From an uncultured Kordiimonas sp. (GTDB lineage Bacteria > Pseudomonadota > Alphaproteobacteria > Sphingomonadales > Kordiimonadaceae), in the NCBI GenBank assembly GCA_947503575.1, contig CANNDZ010000001.1, forward strand, positions 930,001-994,000: 64,000 bases of DNA, written 5' to 3'. This document shows positions 1-7,283 of the stretch, piece after piece. Position 1 is the stretch's first letter; each line of letters opens with the position of its first letter. The notes beneath the pieces were generated by a model, which searched no databases, was not told the origin of the DNA, and worked only from the letters and a program-made list of their open reading frames with translations. The position numbers and the translations under genes were made by a program.

Positions 1-1
1 T

Positions 2-436
2 TTGATGCGCAGTTCAGTTGGCTTCGATCACCTGAACCGTTTGCTCGACTCGGCGCTTACCAGCGACGGAGCCAATGCGTATCCGCCCTATAACATCGAA
101 AAACTGTCGGAAGACGATTACCGCGTCACCATGGCTGTTGCTGGGTTTTCGCCCGAAGAACTGACGATTACCGTGCAGGAAGGTACGCTTATCCTAACAG
201 GTAAAGCTCAGGAAGATGACACCGACCGCAAATTTTTGCATCGCGGTATTGCCAAGCGCGCGTTTGAGCGCCGGTTTGAACTTGCCGATACCATTCAGGT
301 AGGCGACGCCAGTTTTGAAAACGGGCTACTGCAGGTAGAACTTCGGCGGGTGATCCCAGAGCACAAGAAGCCGCGTAACATCGCAATTCGCTCAGGCGAT
401 GCGCAGATGAAGACCATCGAGTCTGACGCCGCTTAA
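2..436 (+). CDS. ibpA: Hsp20 family small heat shock protein, IbpA-like (5' end outside window)
   Basis: ATP-independent holdase chaperone that binds unfolding proteins in the cytoplasm. The visible 144 residues open with a short helix-rich stretch (VGFDHLNRLLD) that in IbpA proteins is preceded by roughly ten residues, so the true start probably lies before the window. An alpha-crystallin domain follows (about residues 32-125), with the YRVTMAVAGF strand, the ENGLLQVEL strand and a C-terminal tail containing NIAI, the I-x-I type anchor used in oligomer assembly. The gene stands alone. An inverted repeat downstream (451-488) may end its transcript. The family call is firm; the symbol follows IbpA similarity rather than any operon evidence. 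Confidence 0.9.
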   Translation: MMRSSVGFDHLNRLLDSALTSDGANAYPPYNIEKLSEDDYRVTMAVAGFSPEELTITVQEGTLILTGKAQEDDTDRKFLHRGIAKRAFERRFELADTIQVGDASFENGLLQVELRRVIPEHKKPRNIAIRSGDAQMKTIESDAA

Positions 437-450
437 CTCCCAACCTTTCC

Positions 451-488
451 GCGACCGGTCTATTGGCTTAGCGCTCTGCGCCGGTCGC
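451..488 (+). terminator. Inverted repeat after the Hsp20 gene, possible terminator
   Basis: GCGACCGG (451-458) pairs perfectly with CCGGTCGC (481-488) around a 22-base loop, just after the Hsp20 stop codon. There is no T-run, so it is either a weak or factor-assisted terminator or simply a stabilising 3' hairpin. Confidence 0.35.
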
Positions 489-593
489 GCCAATTCTATT
501 GAATTCTCCCACGACCCTCGCTGTCGTACACCTTGTGGAGGCAGGCCGTTGATTGTCAAATTCTTGGTCTCGCCTCCATTTTTTACAAACCAG

Positions 594-788
594 CTATGAT
601 TTGAAAAAGGCGTCTGCCGCCGCGCGGCTAGCAGTTTTTGCCTGAATTTCAGCCTTCGTACGGTCAATCTCACTCTCAAGGCGCTGTACCCGCTCTGCCA
701 GCTCATCCGCGCTGATCGTTGACAGGTCCTCTTTTTCAACATCGCTCAGCGGGCCGGTTTTCTTGCGTGGCTCATCATCAATATCCAT
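594..788 (-). CDS. DUF1192 family small protein
   Basis: A 64-residue acidic, coiled-coil-like protein of the alphaproteobacterial DUF1192 family, whose function is not established. It begins MDIDDEP-RKK, then has a helical heptad-like stretch (residues about 27-55) with leucines, isoleucines and charged residues, and ends in the family's ASRAAADAFFK-type tail. The start is supported by GGGAGG five bases ahead of the ATG. It is transcribed divergently from the quinone oxidoreductase gene, with under 60 bases between the two starts, so the two share a promoter region. Confidence 0.85.
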   Translation of the reverse strand: MDIDDEPRKKTGPLSDVEKEDLSTISADELAERVQRLESEIDRTKAEIQAKTASRAAADAFFKS

Positions 789-846
789 TCTGGCCTCCCT
801 TTATCGTCTCTGCCATACTTGGTCACAACTTAACAGCGGAAGGCAG

Positions 847-1833
847 ATGATGAAAGCAGTAGAGATTTCAACACCCGGCGGCCCTGATGTATTACAGGCG
901 GTGGAACGCCCTGATCCTGCACCCGGCGATGGGCAGGTTTTGATCCGCGTAAAAGCAGCAGGTGTTAATCGCCCGGATGTTGTGCAGCGGTTGGGCCTAT
1001 ATCCGCCGCCACCCGGTGCTTCGGATATCCCGGGGCTTGAAGTCTCAGGCGTTATCGAAGGTGTTGGTGCGGGCGTTTCATCGCTGAAAGTGGGGGATGA
1101 AGTCTGTGCTTTGGTGCCTGGGGGTGGCTATGCCGGGTTATGCATTGCACCCGAGGAAACATGCCTCCCGAAACCCAGTGGACTGTCATTCATAGAAGCA
1201 GCCGCATTACCGGAAACATTTTTTACCGTGTGGTCCAATGTGTTTGACCGCGCTGGCCTGAAAGCTGGCGAAACCCTACTGGTGCATGGTGGCTCGTCCG
1301 GTATTGGCACAACTGCCATTCAGCTAGCTAAAGCCTTTGGTGCTCAAGTAATAACCACAGCAGGCAATGCAGAAAAGGTCTCTTTCTGCCAGTCTTTGGG
1401 GGCTGATTTGGCCATCAACTACCGCGATCAGGATTTTGAGGCAGCAGTCAGTGAGTTCACCGGCGGCACGGGCGTGAATGTCGTGCTTGATATGGTCGGC
1501 GGGAGCTATATCGCCAAAAATATCAATTGTATGGCACCCGATGGAAGGCACGTTTCCATCGCCTTCCTGCAAGGCCCGGCGGTCGAGTTGAACATGATGC
1601 AGGTTATGCTCAAGCGGTTGGTATTAACCGGCAGCACGCTGCGCCCTCGGGATAATGGGTTCAAGCAAGCGATCGCGCAGGCTTTGCACCAGAAGGTTTG
1701 GCAACTCTTGGAAGCGGGGACAGTGAAACCCGTTATTGATACTGTTTTTCCGCTTGAGAAGGCGGCAGACGCGCATCATTTGATGGAATCAAGCGCCCAT
1801 ATGGGTAAAATAATGTTGGAGATTGACGCATAA
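847..1833 (+). CDS. NAD(P)H quinone oxidoreductase, zinc-independent MDR family (PIG3-like)
   Basis: Medium-chain dehydrogenase/reductase of the quinone oxidoreductase branch, expected to reduce quinones or similar carbonyl compounds with NADPH in the cytoplasm. The N-terminal GroES-like fold (about residues 1-125) contains VNRPDVVQRLGLYPPPPGAS, typical of the TP53I3/PIG3 group, and lacks the zinc-binding cysteines of alcohol dehydrogenases. The Rossmann part has HGGSSGIG at about residues 145-155, followed by the cofactor-binding strand ending TTAG. The 328-residue length is normal for the family. I chose ATG 847 (ATG 850 is equally possible), because translation from an earlier in-frame codon would add 28 residues foreign to the family. 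It is a single-gene unit. Confidence 0.88.
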   Translation: MMKAVEISTPGGPDVLQAVERPDPAPGDGQVLIRVKAAGVNRPDVVQRLGLYPPPPGASDIPGLEVSGVIEGVGAGVSSLKVGDEVCALVPGGGYAGLCIAPEETCLPKPSGLSFIEAAALPETFFTVWSNVFDRAGLKAGETLLVHGGSSGIGTTAIQLAKAFGAQVITTAGNAEKVSFCQSLGADLAINYRDQDFEAAVSEFTGGTGVNVVLDMVGGSYIAKNINCMAPDGRHVSIAFLQGPAVELNMMQVMLKRLVLTGSTLRPRDNGFKQAIAQALHQKVWQLLEAGTVKPVIDTVFPLEKAADAHHLMESSAHMGKIMLEIDA

Positions 1834-1890
1834 GGTCGTCATAAAGTCATCATATTGGGCAAAAAATGTATATTTTGTGCAATAATCGCG

Positions 1891-1919
1891 GTGACAGGCG
1901 GTAAAACCCTTGCTAGGGT
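1891..1919 (+). promoter_or_regulatory. Putative promoter of trcR
   Basis: GTGACAG (from 1891) and GCTAGGGT (1912-1919) are separated by 14 bases. This resembles the alphaproteobacterial (Caulobacter) housekeeping pattern TTGACGS, 10-14 bases, GCTANAWC. The match is partial and untested. Confidence 0.35.
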
Positions 1920-1940
1920 CACCTCAATGGAGATGACCCT
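1915..1940 (+). promoter_or_regulatory. Inverted repeat in the trcR leader
   Basis: AGGGTCACCTC (1915-1925) and GAGATGACCCT (1930-1940) pair at 10 of 11 positions around a four-base loop. The repeat overlaps the likely promoter -10 or start point and lies about 90 bases ahead of trcR. It could be an operator or a hairpin at the 5' end of the mRNA. It is not followed by a T-run. Confidence 0.5.
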
Positions 1941-2029
1941 CTCCACCCCTTTCCGAAAATTCAGGTCCAGGGGGCAGGCTGCGACAGCAGTTCTGCGAGG
2001 GCTGATGTATTGACTGTAGGAAAAGTAAA

Positions 2030-2641
2030 ATGACACAACCGTTAATGCCGATGGCCACAGCCGTGTGGCTTATTGACAATACTGCGTTGACATTCACCCA
2101 GATTGCCGAGTTCTGCCAACTGCATGAGCTTGAGGTTCAGGGTATTGCTGATGGCACTGTTGGCACCCACATCGTGGGCCAGGACCCAACAGTGAGCGGC
2201 CAGTTAACGCAGGCTGAACTGGACCGTTGCCAAGCCGACCCCAAAGCGCGGTTGGTATTGACCGAAGACGACGTGAAAGCGGTGACGCGGACGAAAGGTC
2301 CGCGCTATACACCGGTTTCAAAGCGGCAGGATAAACCCGATGCCATTGCCTGGCTTGTGCGCCACCACCCTGAATTGACAGATTTGCAAATCAGCCGACT
2401 GGTTGGGACGACCAAGCCAACGATACAGGGCATCCGCGAGCGCACCCACTGGAATATCCAGAACATTAAGCCACAAGACCCTGTTGGACTGGGTTTGTGT
2501 CGTCAACTGGAGCTGGACGAGGCGGTGCAGTTGGCTGCAGAAAAGCGTGAGAAAGCGGCCGCTAAGGCCTCCAAGGCGGCAGGATCGCAGGAAGCTGAGA
2601 AGCCCGCCGAAACTGCGGACGCGCCTGAAGTGACGGAATAA
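2030..2641 (+). CDS. trcR: Cell cycle transcriptional regulator TrcR (DUF1013)
   Basis: Conserved alphaproteobacterial protein of family PF06242, annotated as the cell-cycle regulator TrcR. The conserved part (about residues 1-165) begins with a helical segment that looks like a sigma-70 region-4 type or helix-turn-helix module (TALTFTQIAEFCQLHELEV). It contains a second HTH-like stretch, DLQISRLVGTTKPTIQGIRE (about residues 120-139), and the WNIQNIKPQDPV motif. The last 35 residues are low-complexity, rich in Ala, Lys and Glu. AGGAAAAGT precedes the ATG. The gene is monocistronic, with a hairpin in its leader and a strong terminator behind it. Identification is confident; the regulon cannot be read from sequence. 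Confidence 0.9.
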   Translation: MTQPLMPMATAVWLIDNTALTFTQIAEFCQLHELEVQGIADGTVGTHIVGQDPTVSGQLTQAELDRCQADPKARLVLTEDDVKAVTRTKGPRYTPVSKRQDKPDAIAWLVRHHPELTDLQISRLVGTTKPTIQGIRERTHWNIQNIKPQDPVGLGLCRQLELDEAVQLAAEKREKAAAKASKAAGSQEAEKPAETADAPEVTE

Positions 2642-2668
2642 GCGGATCGCACTCAGCCTTTAAGGTCT

Positions 2669-2706
2669 AATAAAAAAGCGCGGGGCAAAATGCCTCGCGC
2701 TTTTTT
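2669..2706 (+). terminator. Rho-independent terminator of trcR
   Basis: GCGCGGGGC and GCCTCGCGC pair with one G-T wobble around a short A-rich loop. The stem is flanked by an A-run and followed by six Ts, about 30 bases after the trcR stop. The A-run on the other flank means it may also stop minus-strand transcription from the DUF465 gene. Confidence 0.85.
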
Positions 2707-2727
2707 GGTTCCAAATGCGGTGTCTGG

Positions 2728-2898
2728 CTAATGTCTGACCCGCAATCGTATTAATTCCTCTTTCAGGCGGAGCTTTTGTTTCTTGAGTTCCATCAGTCGC
2801 ATGGCGTCTGGATGCGGTCGCAACTCTTCTCGCGCGATGACGTCCTCAATTTCAGCATGTTTCTGGTTCAGTGATGCAACATGCGTATCTAAGCTCAT
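2728..2898 (-). CDS. DUF465 (YdcH-like) small protein
   Basis: A 56-residue helical protein reading MSLDTHVASLNQKHAEIEDV at the N-terminus and KKQKLRLKEELIRLR near the C-terminus, the hallmark of the DUF465/YdcH family: two helices with a PHPDAMRLMELKKQKL centre. Its function is not established. The start ATG at 2898 has GGAG seven to ten bases ahead; the stop is TAG at 2728-2730. It is convergent with trcR and shares the bidirectional-looking terminator at 2669-2706. A second DUF465 gene lies about 800 bases away at 3686-3883. Confidence 0.8.
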   Translation of the reverse strand: MSLDTHVASLNQKHAEIEDVIAREELRPHPDAMRLMELKKQKLRLKEELIRLRVRH

Positions 2899-3113
2899 GC
2901 CCGTTTCTCCTCATTAATTTTGTTTAGCTTTGTATTTCATCACGTCATCTTCTGTGAGTCACGTAAAGATTCTGGCATGAAAGTTTCGCTGATTTATCGG
3001 CAGGTTAGCAGGCTGTATAAAATCCTGCGCGAAATAGAAAACCGTTTTCATGGAAAGAATCGCATCTCCACGCTCCTCGATGCACACTTTTTGAAATTAT
3101 CTTGCGTGCGCTA

Positions 3114-3596
3114 TTATGCCGTAGAGGTGCCCCCTGCTGCCTTCTGCATCTGCGCAAGCAAGTCGGTTGGGTCCAACCCAAGCGGCGTTGCATAATGATG
3201 TAACAACTCGATGCGCTGGCTTGCGTCGTTTGCCAAATTTGCGCCTTGATCATTCCAACAGGCAATGAGTGCGGCTTGTTCGCGCTTTTCTGCCTCTAAT
3301 TCTTCCGCAAGGGCAGCATGATAGGCTTCGCTACCTCTCTCCAAAGCTATGCGACGGTCCCTCAAGGGCTTCAGAGTTTTCAGCTGCCAGTGGTTTGACA
3401 AGCTAAAAAGGGCGTCAAATCCCGCGCGTGTTAAGAGTATTCGCCTGGCTTGGAAAAACAGCCCCAACAACAGCAGGTTAACATCGGCATTCCGTTCATT
3501 TTGCAGGCGAAGACAAATGTCTTTCACCGCCGGGCGCGCATAGACCTGAAGAGAGAATTGCCAAAAGTCTTCTGAATGCAGATGTAGTTGCGCCAC
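3114..3596 (-). CDS. TIGR02444 family protein
   Basis: A 160-residue, mostly helical protein matching the TIGR02444 (DUF2390) family of unknown function. The N-terminal signature is seen directly: DFWQFSLQVYARPAVKDICL (about residues 10-29), followed by LQNERNADVNLLLLGLF. The middle is rich in charged helices and the C-terminus ends PTDLLAQMQKA. No signal peptide or membrane span is present. It is flanked on both sides by DUF465 genes, the downstream one on the same strand and the upstream one divergent. Function is unknown. Confidence 0.75.
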   Translation of the reverse strand: MAQLHLHSEDFWQFSLQVYARPAVKDICLRLQNERNADVNLLLLGLFFQARRILLTRAGFDALFSLSNHWQLKTLKPLRDRRIALERGSEAYHAALAEELEAEKREQAALIACWNDQGANLANDASQRIELLHHYATPLGLDPTDLLAQMQKAAGGTSTA

Positions 3597-3685
3597 GCGG
3601 GTCTTCCTGATTTTTATGTCGCATTAAGTTTTTTAAATCTTATTAAAATGCTAGCATTGACGCATTAATCAGCCAAAGGTGAAAA

Positions 3686-3883
3686 ATGGACGAAGAGGCC
3701 ATCCGCGCACGTCTTGCCATGAAAAAGGAAGAACACCGCGACCTGGACGATGCCATCAAGGCAATCCAGTCGGCGGCGGTGTATGATTTGTTACAGGTCC
3801 AGCGGCTCAAAAAACGAAAGCTGGTTTTAAAGGACGAGATTTCCGCGCTTCAGGCTATGTTGGTGCCGGATATTATCGCCTAA
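3686..3883 (+). CDS. DUF465 (YdcH-like) small protein
   Basis: A 65-residue protein with the DUF465 layout: a first helix with charged heptads (IRARLAMKKEEHRDLDDAI), a short linker, then LLQVQRLKKRKLVLKDEI, which corresponds to the family's conserved LKKxKLxLKDxI block. The start has AAAGGTG upstream at normal spacing. The promoter region before it is A/T-rich. It is a paralogue of the gene at 2728-2898; the C-terminal halves are clearly alike. Function is not established. Confidence 0.82.
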   Translation: MDEEAIRARLAMKKEEHRDLDDAIKAIQSAAVYDLLQVQRLKKRKLVLKDEISALQAMLVPDIIA

Positions 3884-3910
3884 ATATTGTTGTTTTAATT
3901 GACTGGGGTT

Positions 3911-4663
3911 TTAGCGAACCTTCTCGCCATCCTTCATGTCTCGCTTGTTTTCATACATGGCCTTGTCCGCCTTATCGAGCGCATCATCAGGTTTATCGCC
4001 TGACCGGAAAGTATAAGTGCCAAACGCCAGGCTCATGGTCACCGGGTCACCTCCTGCCTCGCCGCCTAACTCCAAGGGGTTTGCAGTGATAATATCCGCC
4101 AGCGCTTTGGCTTTCTCTGAGCCAACAGTTTCATCGGCCTGAGCCAGAATAACGCCAAACTCATCACCGCCCAGCCTGCCAATAACGTCTGTTGTCCGCA
4201 CATTATCAACCAACAGGCGCGCCACATGAAACAGCGCCTTGTCCCCAGCGTCATGACCGTATTTGTCGTTGATATTTTTCATATCATTCAGGTCGATAAA
4301 CATAAGCGTAGATGGAGTGCCATAGCGTTCGGCAAAAGAAATCATGCGGTTCAGTTCGCGCACAAACGCGCGCCGGTTCGGGATCGGCAGAAGTGCGTCT
4401 GTATCCGCCACATCTTCCATTTCCCGCAAGCGACGGTTGGTGCGATCAAGCTCGGTCCGTAACGACTCAACTTCTTGCATCAAAGACATAATAGCGTGGT
4501 GAACGCGTTCGGTCATTTCCTCAGGTGGGATGCCAAGAACCTGCACCGTATCCTCGATACGCCGGACACTGCTGCTGTCGCTGGCCGACCCGGTGAGTTC
4601 CGCGCGGCCTGCTGGCCGTGTGGGGGCGGTTCTCACAACGCCGGGTGTGCTCGATACTTTCAT
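3911..4663 (-). CDS. GGDEF diguanylate cyclase with allosteric I-site
   Basis: Makes cyclic di-GMP from two GTP. From ATG 4663 the protein has 250 residues. An N-terminal region of about 85 residues includes a coiled-coil stretch (LMQEVESLRTELDRTNRRLREME) that probably drives dimerisation. A GGDEF domain follows (about 85-245) with the intact active-site motif GGDEF at about 165-169 and the substrate region DLNDMKNINDKYGHDAGD. The I-site RxxD (RTTD) sits five residues before GGDEF, so feedback inhibition by the product is expected. There is no sensor, receiver or membrane segment. The start was chosen because AGGA lies nine bases ahead of it. A perfect 12-base palindrome lies upstream (4702-4713). 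Confidence 0.9.
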   Translation of the reverse strand: MKVSSTPGVVRTAPTRPAGRAELTGSASDSSSVRRIEDTVQVLGIPPEEMTERVHHAIMSLMQEVESLRTELDRTNRRLREMEDVADTDALLPIPNRRAFVRELNRMISFAERYGTPSTLMFIDLNDMKNINDKYGHDAGDKALFHVARLLVDNVRTTDVIGRLGGDEFGVILAQADETVGSEKAKALADIITANPLELGGEAGGDPVTMSLAFGTYTFRSGDKPDDALDKADKAMYENKRDMKDGEKVR

Positions 4664-4701
4664 GCCAAATCCTGTTGTTAAGGCAAACACCTTCTAACAG
4701 G

Positions 4702-4713
4702 GTTAATATTAAC
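4702..4713. promoter_or_regulatory. Palindrome GTTAATATTAAC upstream of the diguanylate cyclase
   Basis: A perfect 12-base palindrome 39-50 bases before the cyclase start, between it and the divergent purE promoter. It contains two TTAA blocks, reminiscent of but not matching the spaced TTAA-N7-TTAA site of CtrA. It is a candidate operator. Confidence 0.4.
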
Positions 4714-4778
4714 GAACCGTTGCACGGACGCCATTCAATTTTTGCAAACCGGTTGATTTCGCAAAGAGCCGCTGTGCC

Positions 4779-4806
4779 TTGCAATCAAGGCGCTCGTGCC
4801 TATAAT
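4779..4806 (+). promoter_or_regulatory. Promoter of purE-purK
   Basis: TTGCAA (4779-4784) and a perfect TATAAT (4801-4806) are separated by 16 bases, 55 bases before the purE start. This is one of the clearest promoters in the window. Confidence 0.65.
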
Positions 4807-4861
4807 GCGCGCTCTTCCAGCGTCTGCTGGACTATTGGGGCCATAAAACAGGACGGGAACC

Positions 4862-5356
4862 GTGACACACACACCTCCATTGGTCGGCATCATTATGGGT
4901 AGCCAATCCGATTGGCCCACGATGAAACATGCAGCGGATATTTTGGATGAACTGGGCGTTCCGTTTGAGACAAAAATCGTCTCGGCGCATCGCACGCCAG
5001 ACCGCCTGTATCAGTATGCAAAGTCCGCAAAATCAAACGGCCTGAAATGTATCATTGCCGGTGCTGGTGGCGCGGCGCATTTGCCGGGTATGGCGGCAGC
5101 TATGACCTCGTTGCCAGTGTTTGGCGTGCCGGTCCAGTCGGCGGCTTTGTCCGGCCAGGACAGCTTGTTATCCATTGTGCAAATGCCGGGCGGCGTTCCG
5201 GTTGGCACGCTGGCAATTGGCAAGGCAGGGGCCAAAAATGCTGGCCTTTTGGCAGCAGCAGTGCTTGCGTTAATGGACGACGCGCTGGCTGACCGTCTGG
5301 ATGCGTGGCGTTTGGCACAAACCGAAAGCGTCGCAGACGCCCCAACAAACGACTAG
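4862..5356 (+). CDS. purE: N5-carboxyaminoimidazole ribonucleotide mutase PurE
   Basis: Class I PurE converts N5-CAIR to CAIR in purine synthesis. The 164-residue length fits. Visible family motifs are [13 protein letters not shown] (phosphate-binding N-terminus, residues 9-21), the [14 protein letters not shown] loop with the catalytic histidine, [11 protein letters not shown], and the [20 protein letters not shown] substrate segment. Translation starts at GTG 4862 after GACGGGAA. Fourteen bases separate its stop from purK, whose product makes the PurE substrate; the pair is a standard two-step operon. Confidence 0.97.
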   Translation: MTHTPPLVGIIMGSQSDWPTMKHAADILDELGVPFETKIVSAHRTPDRLYQYAKSAKSNGLKCIIAGAGGAAHLPGMAAAMTSLPVFGVPVQSAALSGQDSLLSIVQMPGGVPVGTLAIGKAGAKNAGLLAAAVLALMDDALADRLDAWRLAQTESVADAPTND

Positions 5357-5370
5357 ACCCGAGGCATACA

Positions 5371-6444
5371 ATGACACGCGTTAACCCTGGCGGCACCATC
5401 GGAATTTTAGGCGGCGGACAGTTGGGGCGGATGCTGGCCCTTGCCGCCGCCAACCTCGGGTACAGGTGTCATATCTTTTGCCCGGAAGAAAACAGCCCTG
5501 CTTTTCAAGTGGCCGACACAACAACTGTGGCGTCGTACACCAATGAAGAGGCATTAATTGACTTTGCACAGTCTGTTGATGTGGCAACCTATGAATTTGA
5601 AAATGTACCTGGGAACACAGCGGATACGGTATCTGCCCATACCCTGCTGCGCCCCGGCGCGCGGGCGCTGACAGTGACGCAGGATCGGTTAACGGAAAAA
5701 CAGTTCCTCAACGATGCAGGGGTTGAAACCGCGCCCTATCAGGCATTTCATACGGCAGACGAATTGGAAGCCGCATTCAAAACCATTGGCCGACCATCGG
5801 TCGCAAAAACGCGCCGGTTTGGGTATGATGGCAAAGGCCAGCAGTTGATCAAAACACCCAAGGACCTTGAATTGGTTTTGGATGTTACCCAGAACATGCC
5901 CGCGATCCTCGAAGGGTTCATTCCGTTTGACCGGGAAATCAGTGTGATTGTTGCGCGCAGTGCATCTGGCGATGTGGCGGCTTACCCCGTCGGTGAAAAC
6001 GTTCATACCAATCATATTCTTGATACGACCGATGTGCCGGCTGCGGTGTCAGATCGCATTGAAGCAACGGCAAAAGTGCTGGCGACCAAGGTCGCAAATG
6101 CCCTGGATTACATCGGCGTCATGGGCGTAGAGATGTTTGTAACAGACAGCACCGGCCAGATTATTGTTAACGAGATTGCACCGCGCGTGCACAATTCCGG
6201 TCACTGGACAATGGACGGCGCGCACACAAGCCAGTTCGAGCAACACATACGTGCCATCTGTGACTTGCCGCTCGGCGATACGCAGGCACGCGGCAAGGTG
6301 CGTATGAAAAACCTGCTGGGTGAAGATATCCTGAATTTGGACGAGTTTCTGGAAGACCCGACGGCCAGCGTACATCATTACGGCAAATCAGACCCGCGCC
6401 CTGGCCGTAAAATGGGCCATGTGACCTGGGTTAAGACGGAATAG
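5371..6444 (+). CDS. purK: N5-carboxyaminoimidazole ribonucleotide synthase PurK
   Basis: ATP-grasp enzyme that carboxylates AIR with bicarbonate and ATP to give N5-CAIR for PurE. From ATG 5371 it has 357 residues. The N-terminal pre-ATP-grasp domain begins GTIGILGGGQLGRMLALAA. The ATP-grasp core includes the VAKTRRFGYDGKGQ loop and EGFIPFDREISVIVARS. The VNEIAPRVHNSGHWTMD motif carries metal-binding and catalytic residues. Earlier in-frame codons fall inside purE and add nothing recognisable. Only three bases separate the stop from the next gene, so the ASCH protein is probably co-transcribed and translationally coupled. Confidence 0.97.
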   Translation: MTRVNPGGTIGILGGGQLGRMLALAAANLGYRCHIFCPEENSPAFQVADTTTVASYTNEEALIDFAQSVDVATYEFENVPGNTADTVSAHTLLRPGARALTVTQDRLTEKQFLNDAGVETAPYQAFHTADELEAAFKTIGRPSVAKTRRFGYDGKGQQLIKTPKDLELVLDVTQNMPAILEGFIPFDREISVIVARSASGDVAAYPVGENVHTNHILDTTDVPAAVSDRIEATAKVLATKVANALDYIGVMGVEMFVTDSTGQIIVNEIAPRVHNSGHWTMDGAHTSQFEQHIRAICDLPLGDTQARGKVRMKNLLGEDILNLDEFLEDPTASVHHYGKSDPRPGRKMGHVTWVKTE

Positions 6445-6447
6445 CCT

Positions 6448-6849
6448 ATGTATCGCTCTGCCAGCACATCCGACAGTGGATTGGTGGAGTTTTCCTTTGG
6501 GGACTCTGCTGAGATGGCCAGGGCCCTGCTTGCGCTGGTATTATCTGGTCGAAAAACAGCCACATGCTCCGCTTTTGATATGTACCCAGACAAAAAAATT
6601 GTGGAGGTTGGGGAACAACAAATTGTGCTGGATGAAATGGGCAGGCGTGCCTGCATAATAGAAATTACAGCGGTCGAAATCACGAAGTTTTCTGAAGTAG
6701 ATGCGGCTTTTGCTGAGAAAGAGGGCGAAGGCGACTTAAGCCTTGCCCATTGGCAAGCCTCTCACAAAGCGTACTTTACTCAGACGGGTTGCTATAAGCC
6801 CGACATGCTGCTTGTTTGCGAACAGTTCAGGCTTATAGAAGTTTTTTAG
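6448..6849 (+). CDS. ASCH domain protein
   Basis: A 133-residue protein of the ASCH superfamily, a beta-barrel fold related to PUA and proposed to bind RNA or modified nucleosides. Evidence is the LALVLSGRKTATCSAF block near residues 28-45 (the family's GxKxxT-type element) and the TAVEITKFSEVDAAFAEKEG and HWQASHKAYF segments common in the family. The start follows purK by three bases, implying co-expression with purEK. Its stop codon directly abuts the stop of the convergent YjhX-like gene. Substrate is unknown; a role in nucleotide or RNA metabolism is only suggested by the operon. Confidence 0.75.
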   Translation: MYRSASTSDSGLVEFSFGDSAEMARALLALVLSGRKTATCSAFDMYPDKKIVEVGEQQIVLDEMGRRACIIEITAVEITKFSEVDAAFAEKEGEGDLSLAHWQASHKAYFTQTGCYKPDMLLVCEQFRLIEVF

Positions 6850-7107
6850 TCATCGGTTATCAAGCTGCGCCCTTACGCTCAAGAGGCCACGCAAGGTGAT
6901 CCGGTAGGGGCCACCACCGCGGCTTGCAATAAAGCGCCTACGTTTCAGGCGTTTAAAAAGCTCAATTGAAAAGCCAGACAAATACCAACCTTCGCGGTTC
7001 ACACAGATTGCTTTGCCAATTTTTCTGCGCTCGTCACGCTCAATGATTATACGTCCACCCTGCGCCAAGGCATGCAACGCACGTTGTTCTGATTTGGAAA
7101 TGTTCAC
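6850..7107 (-). CDS. YjhX/TopAI family (UPF0386) toxin homologue
   Basis: An 85-residue protein matching the YjhX family. In Escherichia coli YjhX (TopAI) is a toxin that inhibits topoisomerase I and is countered by YjhQ. The reading from GTG 7107, VNISKSEQRALHALAQGGRI, lines up with the family N-terminus, and the C-terminal GGPYRITLRGLLSVRAQLDN matches its signature. A GTG 18 bases further upstream is possible, but 7107 has GGAG ten bases ahead and the family's usual length. No YjhQ-like acetyltransferase is nearby; the convergent ASCH gene is the only close neighbour. Two hairpins lie in its 5' region. Toxicity is inferred from the family only. Confidence 0.78.
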   Translation of the reverse strand: MNISKSEQRALHALAQGGRIIIERDERRKIGKAICVNREGWYLSGFSIELFKRLKRRRFIASRGGGPYRITLRGLLSVRAQLDNR

Positions 7108-7138
7108 GGGGATTTCGCTCCGCACAATAGAATTTATG

Positions 7139-7204
7139 CTCCTTCCACGTCAGTGGAGGAGGGGTTCTATTGACCTGCCAGCTCAACTTTGTTGAGGGGC
7201 AGGT
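7139..7204 (-). promoter_or_regulatory. Two hairpins ahead of the YjhX-like gene
   Basis: Hairpin A: CTCCTTCCAC (7139-7148) with GTGGAGGAG (7153-7161), nine pairs with one bulge. Hairpin B: ACCTGCC plus CTCAAC (7173-7187) with GTTGAG plus GGCAGGT (7191-7204), 13 pairs and a small internal loop. Neither has a T-run on either strand. They lie 30-100 bases upstream of the toxin-like gene and could be leader RNA structures or operators. Confidence 0.5.
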
Positions 7205-7283
7205 TTCAGCGGGTCTCTGCGAAGTAAGTCAAAAACGCTCCATAAGTCGTCGAGGAATATTTAGGGGCGATAAAAGGTTTTGT

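Noticed and set aside
2920-3195. Open reading frame of 91 codons on the plus strand
   Set aside because: It overlaps the end of the TIGR02444 gene on the other strand, has no ribosome-binding site and no recognisable composition.
6440-6450. 6S RNA gene near purK, as found in some proteobacteria
   Set aside because: Only three bases separate purK from the next gene, so there is no room.
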